Positions 20,773 through 30,714 are shown, counted from the stretch's first letter. The stretch is 64,000 bases of DNA from Flavobacterium anhuiense (GCF_004151235.1 NZ_JUIV01000006.1:1-64000); one strand, 5' to 3'. Numbers and translations: made by a program. The notes: generated by a model from the letters alone, not told the origin.

Positions 20773-23700
20773 ATGAAACAAGCACTTATAAAAAGATGTA
20801 GTTTTCTTTTGTTTACACTGATGAGTGTATTGAGTTATGCTCAAAGTAATCAAGTTACTGTAACGGGAGCTGTTACCGATAATTTATCTGGTCTTCTTCC
20901 TGGAGTAAACGTAACTGAGAAATCTACAAAGAATACAGTTACAACAGATTTTAATGGTAAGTATCAAATTAAAGTGAAACCAGGCGCTACTTTGGTGTTT
21001 TCATTTATAGGAATGAAAAAATTAGAAATTGCTATTAATGGACGTACTATAGTTGATGCTAAGTTATCTGAAGATTCAAACGAACTTCAAAATATAGTTG
21101 TAGTAGGTTACGGTACTCAGAAAAAAGAAAAACTTACAGGGGCAATTGCGACGATTAATGCTGCAGATGTTCAGGATTTGCCAGTTTCTAATTTATCAGA
21201 CGCATTGAAAGGATTAGTTCCTGGATTAGCTGTTATAGATGGAGGTGGACGCCCTGGTGATGCTGCTTCGTTACAGATTCGTCAAACTTTTAGTTTCTCT
21301 AAAGATGGAGGATTTAATACACCATTAATTGTTATTGATGATATGGTACAGGTAGATCCAGTATCGGGTTTCCCTACTTTAGATGCTTTTAACCGTTTAG
21401 ATCCTTCAGAAATAGAAAGTATTACAGTATTAAAAGATGCTTCGGCTGCTATTTATGGTTCTCGTGCTTCTCAAGGTGCAATTGTTGTGAAAACAAAAAG
21501 AGGTAAAGCGGGAGTTACCAAATTTTCATACTATAGCCAATTTGCAGTAAATGACGCTGTTAGCCATAGTAAAACTATGAGCGCTTATGAGTATGGGGTT
21601 TGGTCTAATAGATTTTTATCAGTTAAAAATTTAAGTAATAATGGAGTAGGTTATTTTTCAGATTCTGAATTAGAGCAAATGAAAGGCCTAAATTATGATT
21701 GGTTAAAAGAAGCTTGGCGACCTGCTACTCAAGATAAGCATACTTTAACTGTTACTGGAGGTAATGAAAAAATGACATATTTTGCAGGTCTTAACTATTT
21801 TACGCAAGGAGCAAACTTAGGATCTCAAGATTACCAGAAATGGAATTTTAGAACGGGTATTAATGCTAAGATCTCGAACTCATTAGATTTCTCAGCAGCA
21901 ATTTCTACTAATTCAGGCGATATAGAAAAATCATTTACAAAAGCGTCAGCTAACATTAATGATAGCAGTTATGGAAGTATTGCTGGTGGAGGTGAGCAAG
22001 CCGATTACGGATATTTATTGCACATGCCAAAATATATTCCTTGGGAAACGGTAGTCGATGGCAAAGAGTATTATATGTCTCCTTTTCCTAAAACAACAAG
22101 GACTTTAGGAAGCGCAAATGCTAACACTACAATTGCAGGTTGGAATTATTTTGCAACTTTAAACAATGGTTCTAAGCAAGTTTCAGATGATTTCTCATAC
22201 AATGTGAATATGTCTTTAAATTATAAAGTTCCTTTTGTGAAAGGATTGTCTCTTAAAGGTACTTTTGCAAGAACCGAAAGCACAGGATATACCGAACAAG
22301 TTCAGCTGCCATTTGATTTGGCTAGAATTGTTGGATATGAAAAAGCTGATATGCACTTAGCAAGTGCTGCAGTTCCATCTACTACAAACAATGGCGTTGA
22401 TCCTTATTACCAAATTGACACCAATGTTCGTAACTCTCGTGTATATTATAATACTTCTCTTAGCAGAAATAATCAAGCTAACTTTTTTGCTAACTATGCA
22501 AGAGTTTTTGGTAATCATGATGTTGGCGCTATGTTTGGTATGGAGCGTACAGAAGCTGAGTACAGAACTACACGCTTAGCATATGAACAAACTGGAAAAG
22601 ATTATGGAGGGACATATCAAACAGCTGGTGTAATTTCTTCTAACTCTATTAATACAAAAGGAGAATCAGGAACACTTTCATATTTAGGAAGATTTAATTA
22701 CAGTTTTAAGTCTAGATATCTATTAGAATTTCTTTTCCGTAGTGATGCTTCAACAAAATTCGCTCCTGAAAACTATTGGGGATTTTTCCCATCACTTCAA
22801 GCAGGTTGGATTATGTCTAAAGAAGACTGGTTTACTAAAGCATTACCAGGCATAGACTTTTTGAAACTGCGATATTCTATAGGTAAAACAGGAAAAGATA
22901 ACGTACAGGCTTGGAGATGGATGCAATATTATGATGTTATTGTAGACAAAGGTGCTGTATTTGGAACAGGTAATACAGGAGGATCTCTAGGAGGAGGAGT
23001 TACTCCAAAAGTAAACCCAAATAGAAATGTTGGTTGGGATACAACAATCAAAAATAATATTGGACTTGATATTAATGTATTGAAAAATAGATTACAAATG
23101 AGTACTGATTTCTATTACGATAGAACAACAGATATGTTAACTAACATGGCAGGTGCTGTTGGTGTGCCAATTTCAGTTGGTGGTGGTTTTGCTGAACAAA
23201 ACTACGCTGCTGTTGATGCATGGGGACTTGAGGTAAGTTTGAACTGGAGTGATAAAATCAAAGATGATTTTAGTTATAATGTTGGAGTAAACTTTGGATA
23301 CTCAGATAACAAAGTAAAAAAATATCCAGATCAAGCTTTGCAACATCCGTCATTTAATGTAACTCAAACAGGCTCTTCTTCTTTCTTCCCATACTGGGGG
23401 TTCAAAACTTGGAACGGAACTTCTACAGGAGACGGAATTTTACGTACAGATGAAGATATCGCAAACTACTGGGCCTATTTATCAGAAAGAGCTGCAGCAG
23501 CTGGTACAACACCTAGTTTTAATAAAATTACTAGCGTATCAGGCATGGTTAAAGGTATGTTAGCATATGAAGATGTTGGTGGTGCATTTGATCCTACAAC
23601 TGGAGAACAAGCTGGACCTGATGGAAGAATTGATAAAAATTTAGATTATCAGAAATTAGTCAATGTAAACAGAACTTATGGTTTTACAACCAATTTAGGT

Positions 23701-24150
23701 ATGAAATACAAAGGATTTTATGCAAGAACTCAGATCTCTACTTCTTGGGGAGGATTCCGTGAACTTGATGTTGTAAAACAAGGTACATCTTCTGCGCACA
23801 ATATGTGGGCTCATGAAAGCTACTGGACAGACATGTATGGACCAGATAATGTAAATGGTAAATACCCAAATTTAGCGCTTTATGACGACGAATTGGTTGG
23901 TGCTCCTTCAAACTTCTGGCAGTTAGATACTTTCCGTTGTTTTGTTAGAAACTTAACAGTAGGTTATGGTTTGCCAAAAGACGTTTTAAATAAATTAAAC
24001 ATTAGTAGTTTAGCGATCGGTGTAACTGGAAATAATCTTTGGGATTTCTACAACCCATATCCTAATCACTATCGTAATATGTATGATTCATCGTATGATA
24101 CTTATCCAACTTTGAGAACTTGGTCTGTTAACTTAAGTGTGTCATTCTAA
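20773..24150 (+). CDS. SusC-like TonB-dependent outer-membrane transporter
   Basis: 1125 residues. Order: signal peptide (SFLLFTLMSVLSYAQ), carboxypeptidase-regulatory-like domain (GAVTDNLSGLLPGVNVTEKS, TDFNGKYQIKV), TonB-box region VVVGYGTQKKEKLTG, plug domain (DALKGLVPGLAV, TPLIVIDDMVQ, SITVLKDASAAIYGSRASQG) and a beta-barrel ending in aromatic LSVSF. It imports glycan fragments across the outer membrane using TonB energy. It overlaps functionally with the SusD gene 16 bases downstream, and the two form the only SusCD pair here. A 673-base control region and a terminator upstream indicate that it starts its own transcription unit. Confidence 0.97.
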   Translation: MKQALIKRCSFLLFTLMSVLSYAQSNQVTVTGAVTDNLSGLLPGVNVTEKSTKNTVTTDFNGKYQIKVKPGATLVFSFIGMKKLEIAINGRTIVDAKLSEDSNELQNIVVVGYGTQKKEKLTGAIATINAADVQDLPVSNLSDALKGLVPGLAVIDGGGRPGDAASLQIRQTFSFSKDGGFNTPLIVIDDMVQVDPVSGFPTLDAFNRLDPSEIESITVLKDASAAIYGSRASQGAIVVKTKRGKAGVTKFSYYSQFAVNDAVSHSKTMSAYEYGVWSNRFLSVKNLSNNGVGYFSDSELEQMKGLNYDWLKEAWRPATQDKHTLTVTGGNEKMTYFAGLNYFTQGANLGSQDYQKWNFRTGINAKISNSLDFSAAISTNSGDIEKSFTKASANINDSSYGSIAGGGEQADYGYLLHMPKYIPWETVVDGKEYYMSPFPKTTRTLGSANANTTIAGWNYFATLNNGSKQVSDDFSYNVNMSLNYKVPFVKGLSLKGTFARTESTGYTEQVQLPFDLARIVGYEKADMHLASAAVPSTTNNGVDPYYQIDTNVRNSRVYYNTSLSRNNQANFFANYARVFGNHDVGAMFGMERTEAEYRTTRLAYEQTGKDYGGTYQTAGVISSNSINTKGESGTLSYLGRFNYSFKSRYLLEFLFRSDASTKFAPENYWGFFPSLQAGWIMSKEDWFTKALPGIDFLKLRYSIGKTGKDNVQAWRWMQYYDVIVDKGAVFGTGNTGGSLGGGVTPKVNPNRNVGWDTTIKNNIGLDINVLKNRLQMSTDFYYDRTTDMLTNMAGAVGVPISVGGGFAEQNYAAVDAWGLEVSLNWSDKIKDDFSYNVGVNFGYSDNKVKKYPDQALQHPSFNVTQTGSSSFFPYWGFKTWNGTSTGDGILRTDEDIANYWAYLSERAAAAGTTPSFNKITSVSGMVKGMLAYEDVGGAFDPTTGEQAGPDGRIDKNLDYQKLVNVNRTYGFTTNLGMKYKGFYARTQISTSWGGFRELDVVKQGTSSAHNMWAHESYWTDMYGPDNVNGKYPNLALYDDELVGAPSNFWQLDTFRCFVRNLTVGYGLPKDVLNKLNISSLAIGVTGNNLWDFYNPYPNHYRNMYDSSYDTYPTLRTWSVNLSVSF

Positions 24151-24166
24151 TAAAAAATAAGTAATT

Positions 24167-26137
24167 ATGAAACTAAGAATAAACTCAATATTAACTCTTG
24201 CGGTATTACTTATAGTTAGTGCTTCATGTAGTGATAATTTTCTTGAAGACAAGAAAAATTTTGGACAAGTTGACGATTCATTTTATGAAAGTCAAGAGCG
24301 TACAAATTGGTATATAAACAATTTATATTATGACTTTTTCTATGCGTATAAGTCGCCTTTAGCAACCTTGGTAGGTCAGTACAATGATTCATACTCTAGA
24401 TTAACAGAAGAGATTGGCGGAATTCAGGATCTTGTCAATCCAACCAAAACGTTAGTAAATTCAGATGATGCGACTAATTATTTTGGAACAAAATTGGAAG
24501 ATAAAATTAAAAATGAACCTTACAATCGTATCAGAGACTGTAATAGTTTTTTAGAGGATATTGATGTTAAAGGATCTACATTAGACAAAACATTCCGTGA
24601 TCGTGCAAAAGGGCAAGTGTATTATCTAAGAGCCGTTCAATATTTTGATTTAATGCGCATCTATGGAGGTATACCTCTTGTGACAACTGTACAAGCCGCG
24701 TCTTCAGCTAATGAGGCAATAAAACTGCCAAGAGCTTCAGTTACTGAAGTGGTAAATCAAATTGTAGCAGACTTAGATATGGCGGCTTCATTATTGCCAG
24801 GTAACTGGCCAGATGCTGGTGCTGATTATGGTCGTTTTACAAAGGGAGCTGCAATGGCGCAAAAAGCTAGAGTATTGTTAACTTATGCTAGTCCATTATT
24901 TAATAAAAACTGGGATGGTTCTACAGAAAGATGGGAAGCAGCACTACAAGCTGGATTGGCAGCAGAAGCTCAATTGACAGCTGATGGCTATGGATTATAT
25001 GGTAGCAATGCCAAACAATGGGATGAGATGTTTAAAGTTGAAGGTTTTAATAAAGAAGCAATTGTGGTTCAATTGTTAGGAAACGGATCAACTGTTGCAG
25101 TAAGTAACAACAATTCTTGGGAAAAAGCTATGCGTTTGGTTAGCCAAGGTGGTACTGGGGCTTTTGAAGCTCCTAAGGAAATGATTGATTTGTTTCCAAT
25201 GTCTGACGGATCAAAACCGACAGCTGCAAATGGTTACGATCCTTTCTTATTCTTTAAAAAACGTGACCCTAGATTTTATAGAACATTTGCCTTTTCCGGA
25301 ATGAAATGGGGATATGCTGAAGATGCAAACAGTGTAGCCTGGTCTTACCGTTGGTTAGACGGATCTGATAAAGACAAACCATATTTTAGTGATAACAATC
25401 AGGAAAATAGCCCGGCATTTGTAAGAAAAATGTCAAATGTAACAGCATCAAATGCTAGTAGTTTTCAGTATTCTGTTACTAATATCATGGAATATCGTTA
25501 TGCAGAATTATTGCTAAATATTGCTGAATGCTATGCTGCAAAAGGTGACATTGGTAATGCAATCAGTTATTTAGGAAAAATTAGAGCTCGTGTTGGAATT
25601 CCTGCAACCAATAATTACGGAATAGGTATTTTGGCGGATAAATATGCAGCTATTGCCGCTTGTCTATATGAACGAAGAGTAGAATTAGCATACGAAGGAA
25701 AACGTTTCTGGGATGTACAACGTTGGATGCTTTATAGTAACGAAGCTCTTGCAGGAACTAGTGGTGGTACTGTAACTAAATTAGGTTTAACACCTATCAA
25801 TGGAACACAACGCACAGGATTCTACCTGCAATATAAAAATACTGCCACAAAGAACGATCCTTTAAAAAGTGTTCGCGGATCAATCAGTGTTGATCCAGAT
25901 TCGGCTAATTTTAGTACTCAACTAGATGATTTGGCAGCTTTTTATACAAATAACTTTGTATTCACTAATTTATTGACCCCAATGGATAATGTAAATAACG
26001 TTGCAGTACAAATTAAGTTTAATCCGAATTATTATATAATGGGATTACATACTAGTATCCTAACTCAGAATCCTTGGTTACAACAAACTATTGGATGGAA
26101 TGGAGGATCTAATGGAACTTTCAACTACCAAGAATAA
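24167..26137 (+). CDS. SusD/RagB-like surface glycan-binding lipoprotein
   Basis: 656 residues with lipoprotein signal LLIVSASC. The residues after the Cys (SDNFLED) are acidic and resemble the flavobacterial lipoprotein surface-export signal, so this lipoprotein should be on the cell surface, unlike the other lipoproteins in the window. SusD marks: KGQVYYLRAVQYFDLMRIYG, GGIPLVT, YRYAELLLNIAECYAAKG, ERRVELAYEGKRFWDVQRW. These form TPR-like helices that cap the SusC barrel. It binds the oligosaccharide and hands it to SusC. At 656 residues it is longer than the usual 500-600, which fits SusD proteins for large, branched glycans. A 10-base-pair stem follows the gene at 26175-26204. Confidence 0.96.
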   Translation: MKLRINSILTLAVLLIVSASCSDNFLEDKKNFGQVDDSFYESQERTNWYINNLYYDFFYAYKSPLATLVGQYNDSYSRLTEEIGGIQDLVNPTKTLVNSDDATNYFGTKLEDKIKNEPYNRIRDCNSFLEDIDVKGSTLDKTFRDRAKGQVYYLRAVQYFDLMRIYGGIPLVTTVQAASSANEAIKLPRASVTEVVNQIVADLDMAASLLPGNWPDAGADYGRFTKGAAMAQKARVLLTYASPLFNKNWDGSTERWEAALQAGLAAEAQLTADGYGLYGSNAKQWDEMFKVEGFNKEAIVVQLLGNGSTVAVSNNNSWEKAMRLVSQGGTGAFEAPKEMIDLFPMSDGSKPTAANGYDPFLFFKKRDPRFYRTFAFSGMKWGYAEDANSVAWSYRWLDGSDKDKPYFSDNNQENSPAFVRKMSNVTASNASSFQYSVTNIMEYRYAELLLNIAECYAAKGDIGNAISYLGKIRARVGIPATNNYGIGILADKYAAIAACLYERRVELAYEGKRFWDVQRWMLYSNEALAGTSGGTVTKLGLTPINGTQRTGFYLQYKNTATKNDPLKSVRGSISVDPDSANFSTQLDDLAAFYTNNFVFTNLLTPMDNVNNVAVQIKFNPNYYIMGLHTSILTQNPWLQQTIGWNGGSNGTFNYQE

Positions 26138-26174
26138 TTTAACTATTAAGAAACAGAATTTTATATCAAGCTTT

Positions 26175-26204
26175 TCACCTGTATTCGTCAAATGATACAG
26201 GTGA
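26175..26204 (+). terminator. Hairpin after susD
   Basis: A perfect 10-base-pair stem (TCACCTGTAT / ATACAGGTGA) with a 10-base loop lies 38 bases after the susD stop and 37 bases before the first downstream PL1 start. The following TTTGTTT is a weak T-run. It may partly terminate transcription or protect the 3' end of the susCD message, lowering enzyme expression relative to susCD. Confidence 0.5.
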
Positions 26205-26240
26205 TTTGTTTAAAAAGAATTACCACAACTAGAAATTAAC

Positions 26241-27953
26241 ATGAAAAATTCCGCATTATTTATCGCATCATCTCTGCTTTTTTTGGGAAGCGCAAAATGT
26301 TTTGCTCAATATCCGAAGATAAGTCCAGAAGTTCAGGCTCAGGAAAAAGCAATTAAAGAAGAAGCTCAAAGACTTTCTGATGAAGCTTGGGCAAAAGCTT
26401 TAGTAGTTATCGAAGAAGAAGCTAAACATGGAAAGCCATACATTCCATGGGCATCACGTCCAACTGATTTGCCTCAGGCTGAAATTCCAGCTTTCCCAGG
26501 TGCCGAAGGTGGCGGAATGTACACATTTGGAGGCCGTGGCGGAAAAGTGTACACCGTAACAAGTTTGGAAGATCGTGGACCGGGAACTTTGCGTGAAGCC
26601 TGCGAACAAGGAGGAGCGAGAATAGTGGTATTTAATGTTGCTGGAATTATCAGATTGAAAAGTCCGTTGATTATTCGTGCGCCATACATTACAATTGCTG
26701 GACAAACAGCTCCTGGCGACGGTATTTGTATAGCAGGAGAATCAACTTGGATTGATACGCATGATGTAATTATCAGACACGTACGTTTCCGTCGTGGAGA
26801 AACTTTCGTAGGACGTCGTGATGATGCAATCGGAGGAAATCCTGTTGGAAATATTATGATTGACCACGTTTCTGCAACTTGGGGATTAGACGAAAACATG
26901 TCAATCTACAGACACATGTACAATCCAGGACCAGGTTATCCAGATATTAAGGTGGGAACGGTAAATATTACCATCCAAAACAGTTTATTCGGAGAAGCTC
27001 TGGATACTTACAATCACGCTTTCGGAAGTACTTTAGGTGGAGAAAATTGCTCTTTCATGAGAAATATGTGGGCAAACAATGCAGGAAGAAACCCTTCTAT
27101 CGGTTGGAACGGAATTTTCAACTTTGTAAATAACGTAGTTTTCAACTGGTACAACAGATCTACAGATGGTGGAGATTATACTGCTAATTATAACATCATC
27201 AACAACTTCTACAAACCAGGTCCAGTAACCGATTTGACTCAGCCAATTAGCTACAGAATCTTAAAACCAGAATCGGGAAGAAGTAAATTGCCTTATATGG
27301 TTTTTGGTAGAGCTTATGTAAACGGAAACGTGGTTAACGGAAACGAAAAAGTGACTAAAGACAACTGGGACGGTGGAATTCAGTTAGAGAATAAGAAAGG
27401 TGAATTAATGACGTATGACGAAGCAAAAGAGTATTTTGCTAAAATGAAAGCAGCTAAACCTTTCCCAATGCCATGGTTCAACAAATTTATGACTGCTGAA
27501 GACGCTTATGAATTTGTTCTTAAAAATGTTGGAGCGACTCTTCCAATAAGAGATAAAGTAGATGAAAGAATCGTAAGAACTGTAAAAACTGGAGTTCCAG
27601 AATATGCAAAGGGATTAGAGAAAAAGACTTTCTACCAATTTGAACACAGACGTTTGCCGATGGATTCTTATAAAAAAGGAATCATTACAGATATATCTCA
27701 AGTTGGCGGATATCCGGAATACAAAGGAAAACCTTATGTAGATACAGACAAAGATGGAATGCCTGATGCATGGGAGAAAAAATATGGCTTAAACCCAAAT
27801 GATCCATCTGATGCACAAGGAGATCTAAACGGAGATGGATACACTAATATCGAAGATTATATCAACGGTGTAAATCCTGCGATAAAAGTGGACTGGAAAG
27901 ATTTAGCTAATAATAAAGAAACATTAGTTAGACCTTTATTAGACTTAAAATAA
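26241..27953 (+). CDS. PL1 pectate lyase with C-terminal calcium-binding repeat (first of two paralogs)
   Basis: 570 residues, exported (ALFIASSLLFLGSAKCFAQ). After a charged helical stretch (about 25-75; QAQEKAIKEEAQRLSDEAW) comes the PL1 beta-helix starting at IPAFPGAEGGGMYTFGGRGG. It carries RDDAIGGNPVGN and IDHVSATWGLDENMSIYR (calcium-site region) and NNAGRNPSIGWN (catalytic-arginine region). The tail DTDKDGMPDAWEKKYGLNP plus GDLNGDGYTNIEDYING is an EF-hand/dockerin-like calcium repeat. The conserved proline-rich linker PYIPWASRPTDLP is shared with the gene at 28930. The enzyme should cleave polygalacturonate by beta-elimination. It is the first enzyme gene after susCD and probably part of that transcript. 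Confidence 0.95.
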   Translation: MKNSALFIASSLLFLGSAKCFAQYPKISPEVQAQEKAIKEEAQRLSDEAWAKALVVIEEEAKHGKPYIPWASRPTDLPQAEIPAFPGAEGGGMYTFGGRGGKVYTVTSLEDRGPGTLREACEQGGARIVVFNVAGIIRLKSPLIIRAPYITIAGQTAPGDGICIAGESTWIDTHDVIIRHVRFRRGETFVGRRDDAIGGNPVGNIMIDHVSATWGLDENMSIYRHMYNPGPGYPDIKVGTVNITIQNSLFGEALDTYNHAFGSTLGGENCSFMRNMWANNAGRNPSIGWNGIFNFVNNVVFNWYNRSTDGGDYTANYNIINNFYKPGPVTDLTQPISYRILKPESGRSKLPYMVFGRAYVNGNVVNGNEKVTKDNWDGGIQLENKKGELMTYDEAKEYFAKMKAAKPFPMPWFNKFMTAEDAYEFVLKNVGATLPIRDKVDERIVRTVKTGVPEYAKGLEKKTFYQFEHRRLPMDSYKKGIITDISQVGGYPEYKGKPYVDTDKDGMPDAWEKKYGLNPNDPSDAQGDLNGDGYTNIEDYINGVNPAIKVDWKDLANNKETLVRPLLDLK

Positions 27954-27969
27954 GGAATATTTTGAAGAA

Positions 27970-28166
27970 GAGCCTGAAAGGCTCAAAGCACTAACATAGG
28001 ACAAAGTCCTATGTATTAGAGAATAAAGAAAAAAGCCCTGAAAGGGCGAAAGCAATTAATGAAATATGGGCAAAGGCTTACGCCCTTTCAGGGCTTTGCT
28101 ATATGATTTGTAATTTGTAATTCATAGGGTTTTATCCTATGGTACTGCTTAAAGGCCGTTGGCCTT
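27970..28166. repeat. Cluster of short palindromes between PL1 and DUF3826
   Basis: In order: GAGCCT-GAA-AGGCTC (27970-27984), CATAGGAC-AAA-GTCCTATG (27995-28013), GCCCTGAAAGGGC (28035-28047), GCCCTTTCAGGGC (28082-28094), CATAGG...CCTATG (28123-28141), AAGGCC-GTT-GGCCTT (28152-28166). The two GCCCT elements also pair with each other over 17 bases (AAAGCCCTGAAAGGGCG). This REP-like cluster occupies the whole 250-base spacer. Confidence 0.7.
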
Positions 28167-28203
28167 ATGATTGAGTTAAAAAAGTAACTAAAAAAGAAAG
28201 ACA

Positions 28204-28887
28204 ATGGCACTAAATAAAATAAACATATGCTTGTTATCGCTGGTTTTCGCATTTTCAAGTTTAAATGCACAACAGCATTTAGATCCTGAATATGTAAAAG
28301 TTACCAACGAAAGAGCCACAAAAATCGTTACCAAATTAGATTTGAAAAACGAAGCAAAAGAAAAAGCAGTTTCAAACATCATCGCTCAGCAGTTTAGAGA
28401 TTTAACTGAAATTCAGGACGGAAGAGATGCTGAAATCAAAAAAGTAAAAGAAGATACTTCTTTAGCTAAAGAAAAACAAAACGAAAAGATTGATAAATTA
28501 AAAGCAAAAGCAGACGAATCAATTGCGAAACTGCACAAATCTTATATCAAAAAATTAGGTAAAGAATTATCTGAAGACAAAATTACTGAGGTTAAAGACG
28601 GAATGACGTATGGTGTGCTTCCAATCACAGTGGCAGGTTATAATGATATGCTTCCAAATTTAACAGCAGAACAAAAAGACTATATCTACAAAGCTTTAGT
28701 TGAAGCCAGAGAACATGCAATGGATGCTGGTTCATCTAAAGAAAAACACGGCTGGTTTGGTAAGTACAAAGGAAGAATCAACAACTATTTATCAAAACAA
28801 GGTTACGATTTAAATAAAGAAAGTGCTGATTGGCACAAACGTATTGAAGAAAGAGAGAAAGCAAAAGATACTACTTCAAAAGAGTAA
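28204..28887 (+). CDS. DUF3826 secreted protein between two pectate lyases
   Basis: 227 residues with a signal peptide (INICLLSLVFAFSSLNAQQ). The mature protein is mostly helical and highly charged, with a long predicted coiled-coil-like stretch (about 60-125; RDAEIKKVKEDTSLAKEKQN) and a conserved GMTYGVLPITVAGYNDMLPN segment, which is the recognisable DUF3826 part. The tail (KGRINNYLSKQGYDLNKES) is also typical. The function is unknown. It lies 42 bases before the second PL1 gene and after the first, and DUF3826 proteins are commonly seen beside pectate lyases in Bacteroidetes, so an accessory role in pectin breakdown is inferred. No catalytic motif can be recognised. Confidence 0.85.
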   Translation: MALNKINICLLSLVFAFSSLNAQQHLDPEYVKVTNERATKIVTKLDLKNEAKEKAVSNIIAQQFRDLTEIQDGRDAEIKKVKEDTSLAKEKQNEKIDKLKAKADESIAKLHKSYIKKLGKELSEDKITEVKDGMTYGVLPITVAGYNDMLPNLTAEQKDYIYKALVEAREHAMDAGSSKEKHGWFGKYKGRINNYLSKQGYDLNKESADWHKRIEEREKAKDTTSKE

Positions 28888-28929
28888 AACCTCTCAAAAA
28901 CTAACTACTATTAACTACACCACAATTTA

Positions 28930-30636
28930 ATGCAAAATATTTTTCCCAACCGTACTTTAAAGAGAACATTAATAGCTTTTTCATTTTGTTCGCTTGTTTC
29001 GTCGGCTTATGCCCAATATCCTGTAATTCCAAAAGATGTTCAAGCAAAAGCTGATGCTATCTTAGCTGACGAAGAAAAAAGGCTGAGTGAAATCTGGAAC
29101 GCTAATCTGCATATAATCAAAGAAGAAGCAAAGCAAGGAAAACCTTATTTACCTTGGGCTTCGTATCCAAAAGATTTTGTTTTTGCTGATATTCCTGCTT
29201 TTCCAGGTGCTGAAGGCGGTGGAGCATATACACAAGGTGGACGTGGCGGAAAAATATTTGTAGTTACGAGTTTAGAAGACAGCGGAAAAGGAACTTTTCG
29301 TGAAGCCTGCGAAGCAGTTGGAGCGAGAACAATCGTTTTCAACGTTTCAGGAATCATTCAGTTGAAAAAAAGAATCAGCATGCGTGCGCCTTACGTTACA
29401 ATTGCTGGACAAACGGCTCCTGGTGATGGAATTTGCATTGCAGGAGAAACTTTAGAAATCGATACGCACGATGTTATTATCAGACACATGCGTTTCCGTC
29501 GTGGCGCTACCGAAGTTACCAGAAGGGATGATGCATTGGGCGGAAATCCAATGGGAAATATCATTGTAGATCACTGTTCTGTGAGCTGGGGATTAGACGA
29601 AAATATTTCTTTGTACAGACATCAATTTGCAGCTAATGCAAAATCAAAACTGGAAAAACTTCCTGCTTGTAATATTACGATTCAAAACACGATTTCATCA
29701 GAAGGTTTAGATACGTACAATCATGCCTTTGGAAGTACAATCGGCGGATTAAATAGTACTTTTATGCGCAACTTATGGGCGGACAACATTTCTAGAAATG
29801 CTTCTATTGGAATGTATGGCGACTTTAATTTTGTGAATAACGTAGTATTCAATTGGTGGAATCGTACGCTGGACGGCGGTGATTATCGTTCAATGTTGAA
29901 CATCATCAACAACTATTTTAAACCAGGACCAATTACACCGCAAAACGAGCCAATTTCATATAGAATCGTAAAACCGGAATCGGGTTATATTGAACCAAAA
30001 CAATATGGAAGAGCTTACGTTTCAGGAAACTTTATTGTAGGTTCACCAGAAGTTACAGCAGATAATTGGAATGGCGGAGTACAATTGGAAAATCTTCCTG
30101 AAGCTGAAACAAAGGAATTTTTAGCGGCAATCAAACAGCCAAAACCTTTTTCAATGCCAGAATTCAAAATTATGAAAGCTGAAGAAGCATACGAATTTGT
30201 TTTAGCAAATGTTGGAGCTACAATCCCAAAAAGAGATGCAGTTGACGAAAGAATCCTAAAACAAGTTCGTACAGGAAAAATCGAAGTAAAAGACGGTTTA
30301 GAAAATTCAATTGGAAAAGAATATATCAAAAGAAGATTACCTGCCGATTCTTATAAAAAAGGAATTATTACACATCCTGACCAAGTGGGAGGATATCCAA
30401 CTTATAAAGGAAAAGCCTATAAAGATTCTGATAATGACGGAATTCCGGATGCTTGGGAAAAGAAATACGGTTTAAATCCGAATGATCCTTCAGATGCAAA
30501 TAAAGACGCAAACGGAGACGGTTATACAAACATTGAAAAGTATTTTAACGGAATCGATCCAAACAGTAAAGTTGATTGGACGAAAATGGAAAACAATACA
30601 GATACATTGGCGAAATTGAAATCATTATTGCAATAG
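28930..30636 (+). CDS. PL1 pectate lyase with C-terminal calcium-binding repeat (second paralog)
   Basis: 568 residues, exported (TLIAFSFCSLVSSAYAQ). It has the same architecture as the PL1 at 26241: charged helical stretch, linker GKPYLPWASYPKDF, PL1 helix from IPAFPGAEGGGAYTQGGRGG, RRDDALGGNPMGN, VDHCSVSWGLDENISLYR, NISRNASIGMYGD, and a calcium repeat DSDNDGIPDAWEKKYGLNP plus DANGDGYTNIEKYFNGI. The two are clearly paralogs by local duplication. The visible differences lie mainly in loops (TEVTRRDD versus TFVGRRDD; FAANAKSKLEKLP versus YNPGPGYPDIK), which could alter subsite preference or tolerance of methyl or acetyl groups. It probably forms one transcript with the DUF3826 gene 42 bases upstream. 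Confidence 0.95.
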   Translation: MQNIFPNRTLKRTLIAFSFCSLVSSAYAQYPVIPKDVQAKADAILADEEKRLSEIWNANLHIIKEEAKQGKPYLPWASYPKDFVFADIPAFPGAEGGGAYTQGGRGGKIFVVTSLEDSGKGTFREACEAVGARTIVFNVSGIIQLKKRISMRAPYVTIAGQTAPGDGICIAGETLEIDTHDVIIRHMRFRRGATEVTRRDDALGGNPMGNIIVDHCSVSWGLDENISLYRHQFAANAKSKLEKLPACNITIQNTISSEGLDTYNHAFGSTIGGLNSTFMRNLWADNISRNASIGMYGDFNFVNNVVFNWWNRTLDGGDYRSMLNIINNYFKPGPITPQNEPISYRIVKPESGYIEPKQYGRAYVSGNFIVGSPEVTADNWNGGVQLENLPEAETKEFLAAIKQPKPFSMPEFKIMKAEEAYEFVLANVGATIPKRDAVDERILKQVRTGKIEVKDGLENSIGKEYIKRRLPADSYKKGIITHPDQVGGYPTYKGKAYKDSDNDGIPDAWEKKYGLNPNDPSDANKDANGDGYTNIEKYFNGIDPNSKVDWTKMENNTDTLAKLKSLLQ

Positions 30637-30653
30637 TAAAGTATTCTCAACGC

Positions 30654-30686
30654 AAACCTGACAGGTTTTTAAAACCTGTCAGGTTT
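30654..30686. repeat. Double AACCTGWCAGGTT hairpin
   Basis: Two adjacent palindromes pair with each other as a perfect 16-base-pair stem around a single T (30654-30669 with 30671-30686). It follows the second PL1 paralog by 18 bases and may act as a bidirectional terminator, though the T-run is short. A degenerate relative lies at 57931-57960. Confidence 0.6.
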
Positions 30687-30714
30687 AAGTACAAAAAGAA
30701 TGTCCATCTAGTTT

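Noticed and set aside
26474..26899. Minus-strand 141-codon open frame inside the first downstream PL1 gene
   Set aside because: Antisense to a conserved PL1 core; the opposite paralog shows a similar shadow, so it is a by-product of the coding sequence.
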